Shown here: piece after piece, positions 22,819 to 23,715 of the stretch | Numbering within the stretch: position 1 is the stretch's first letter | Layout of the letters: each line of letters opens with the position of its first letter | Assembly: GCA_039029515.1 (NCBI GenBank) | Contig: JBCCFX010000037.1 | Location: 1 to 23,715 of the forward strand | Reading direction: 5' to 3' | Length of the DNA: 23,715 nt | Source of the DNA: JBCCFX01 sp039029515 | Lineage (GTDB): Bacteria; Planctomycetota; Phycisphaerae; Phycisphaerales; SM1A02 | Program-made: the position numbers and the translations under genes | Notes under the pieces: model-generated | Told to the model about the DNA's origin: nothing | The model's database searches: none | The model's input: only the letters and a program-made list of their open reading frames with translations

Positions 22819-23715
22819 CGCTGCCGGCCACGTTCGATGAATTCACTGTGAGGCGCCGCACCTTTCCGGACCGCTGGCTGCAATGCCGGCGCCATCATGG
22901 GGACGTCGAACGGGCACGGACCGAAGGCATTGATGACCGCGGCGATATCGAGTTCGTTCGCTTCGCCATCGAGGTTCACATCGCTGGGGCAATCTGGTGG
23001 CAGGATCGCGCACGGGCCTTGCTCATCCATCACCTGCATCAGGTCAGTCACATCGACCGTGCCGTCGCCATTGACGTCAGCGCGACATTCGCATTCGTCA
23101 GGCACGCCGTCTTCGTTGTCATCAACCTCGCTGGTCAATGCCGGCGGACCGAACAACTCAAGGTTGAACATGCCGGTATCGTTGCCGAGGGCGGCGACAC
23201 GAATGATGTACTCATCGCCCTTCTGGACATCGAAGCCGACACCTTGCTGTTGCGTGAACGAGCAGGCGATCATGTTGCCTTCCGTCGGCGGGCATTCCGT
23301 ATGGATGGAGATCATGTAGACCTCGGGACCCATATCCGCGACGCTGACAAAGGCGTGACCAGTGCTGCGCGGCGTGTACGCGTAGTACTGATCAAACAGG
23401 CTGAAGAACGCGCCGCAGAAGATGAACGCATCAGAGTTTGCGGCGGCGGTGTCACCCGGATAGATGATGCCCGGGCCGATCTGCTCCGCGTCGATGCACA
23501 GATCCTGGGGCATCGCGGCTGCGGGATCGAACACCGGCGTGGTTTCGCAGAAGTCGTCGGTGCCATCCATATTGCAGTCGATGCATTCGGCATCGGTGAC
23601 ATTGGGGAAGTTCAGTCGCCATCGATTCAGCGTGCCCGGCAGGCTCTTGGCGACTTCGACACATAGCGTCCATTCGCCCGCGATATCCATACTGTCGAAG
23701 GCGCTGAGGTCTTCA
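22815..23715 (-). CDS. secreted protein with P-domain-like segment and dockerin-like tail (partial, 5' end outside)
   Basis: Only the C-terminal 299 or so residues are in the window; the frame runs off the right edge without a start. The first visible part, LSAFDSMDIAGEWTLCVEVA and a following GTLNRWRLNF, fits the end of a proprotein-convertase P-domain (family: G.W.L.V.D...G..GTLNSW.L.F), which often follows subtilisin-like proteases. Next comes a Cys-rich CIDCNMDGTDDFCE motif, a domain of about 110 residues (AEQIGPG to FNLELFG, pre-peptidase C-terminal-like), then EVDDNEDGVPDECE. The end has dockerin-like repeats, ADVNGDGTVDVTDLMQV and SDVNLDGEANELDIAAVINA, plus a short basic tail. It is exported by inference. 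The first domain, possibly a peptidase, lies outside the window. Confidence 0.85.
   Translation of the reverse strand, partial: EDLSAFDSMDIAGEWTLCVEVAKSLPGTLNRWRLNFPNVTDAECIDCNMDGTDDFCETTPVFDPAAAMPQDLCIDAEQIGPGIIYPGDTAAANSDAFIFCGAFFSLFDQYYAYTPRSTGHAFVSVADMGPEVYMISIHTECPPTEGNMIACSFTQQQGVGFDVQKGDEYIIRVAALGNDTGMFNLELFGPPALTSEVDDNEDGVPDECECRADVNGDGTVDVTDLMQVMDEQGPCAILPPDCPSDVNLDGEANELDIAAVINAFGPCPFDVPMMAPALQPAVRKGAAPHSEFIERGRQR

Noticed and set aside
22848..23666. 272-codon plus-strand frame opposite the dockerin-tailed gene
   Set aside because: The opposite strand shows clear P-domain-like and dockerin-like motifs, so this is an antisense shadow.

Overview
The window looks like part of a chromosome from a planctomycete of the class Phycisphaerae. 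The evidence is a high-GC sequence, two secreted proteins ending in dockerin-like DVNGDG/GPC repeats typical of that group, a zinc-ribbon membrane protein of a kind common in Planctomycetota, and scattered hairpin repeats. This placement is inferred from protein style; no rRNA gene is present to test it.

Layout. Bases 1-337 hold no gene. They carry two full copies of a 90-bp tandem repeat and a partial third, two further hairpins, and a run of five degenerate heptamers that ends at the dnaN stop codon. dnaN (minus strand) is divergent from a zinc-ribbon membrane protein. A stand-alone glycogen-binding-type (CBM48) domain protein (minus) is divergent from a large exported protein of unknown function. 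Next come divergent gmd and fcl genes, which together make GDP-L-fucose. A flagellar block on the minus strand follows: a 66-residue unknown, a very large fliD (1194 residues) and fliS. Upstream of it lies a secreted dockerin-tailed protein. That protein is divergent from a membrane-anchored C39-like peptidase.

The peptidase converges on a minus-strand run of queF, a membrane-domain/rdgB fusion and purM, all concerned with purine nucleotides. Divergent from it are a homocysteine methyltransferase and a SAM-dependent methyltransferase. These converge on a two-gene GbsR/MarR-type regulator unit with a near-perfect palindrome upstream. A phd/vapC toxin-antitoxin pair follows on the plus strand. 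cysS (minus) is divergent from a sugar-nucleotide 4-epimerase. The window ends inside a secreted protein with a P-domain-like segment and a dockerin-like tail.

How the genes fit together. gmd, fcl and the epimerase supply nucleotide sugars for surface polysaccharide or protein glycosylation. Their closeness to fliD and fliS allows, but does not prove, a link to flagellar glycosylation. queF, rdgB and purM share a purine theme. Most other genes are housekeeping.

The least ordinary items are the membrane-RdgB fusion with its own well-placed internal start, the giant FliD built from repeated modules, the membrane-bound C39-like protein with Asn where the family usually has Asp, the regulator palindrome, and the repeat cluster beside dnaN. 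I saw no tRNA, rRNA, CRISPR array, transposase or prophage gene.
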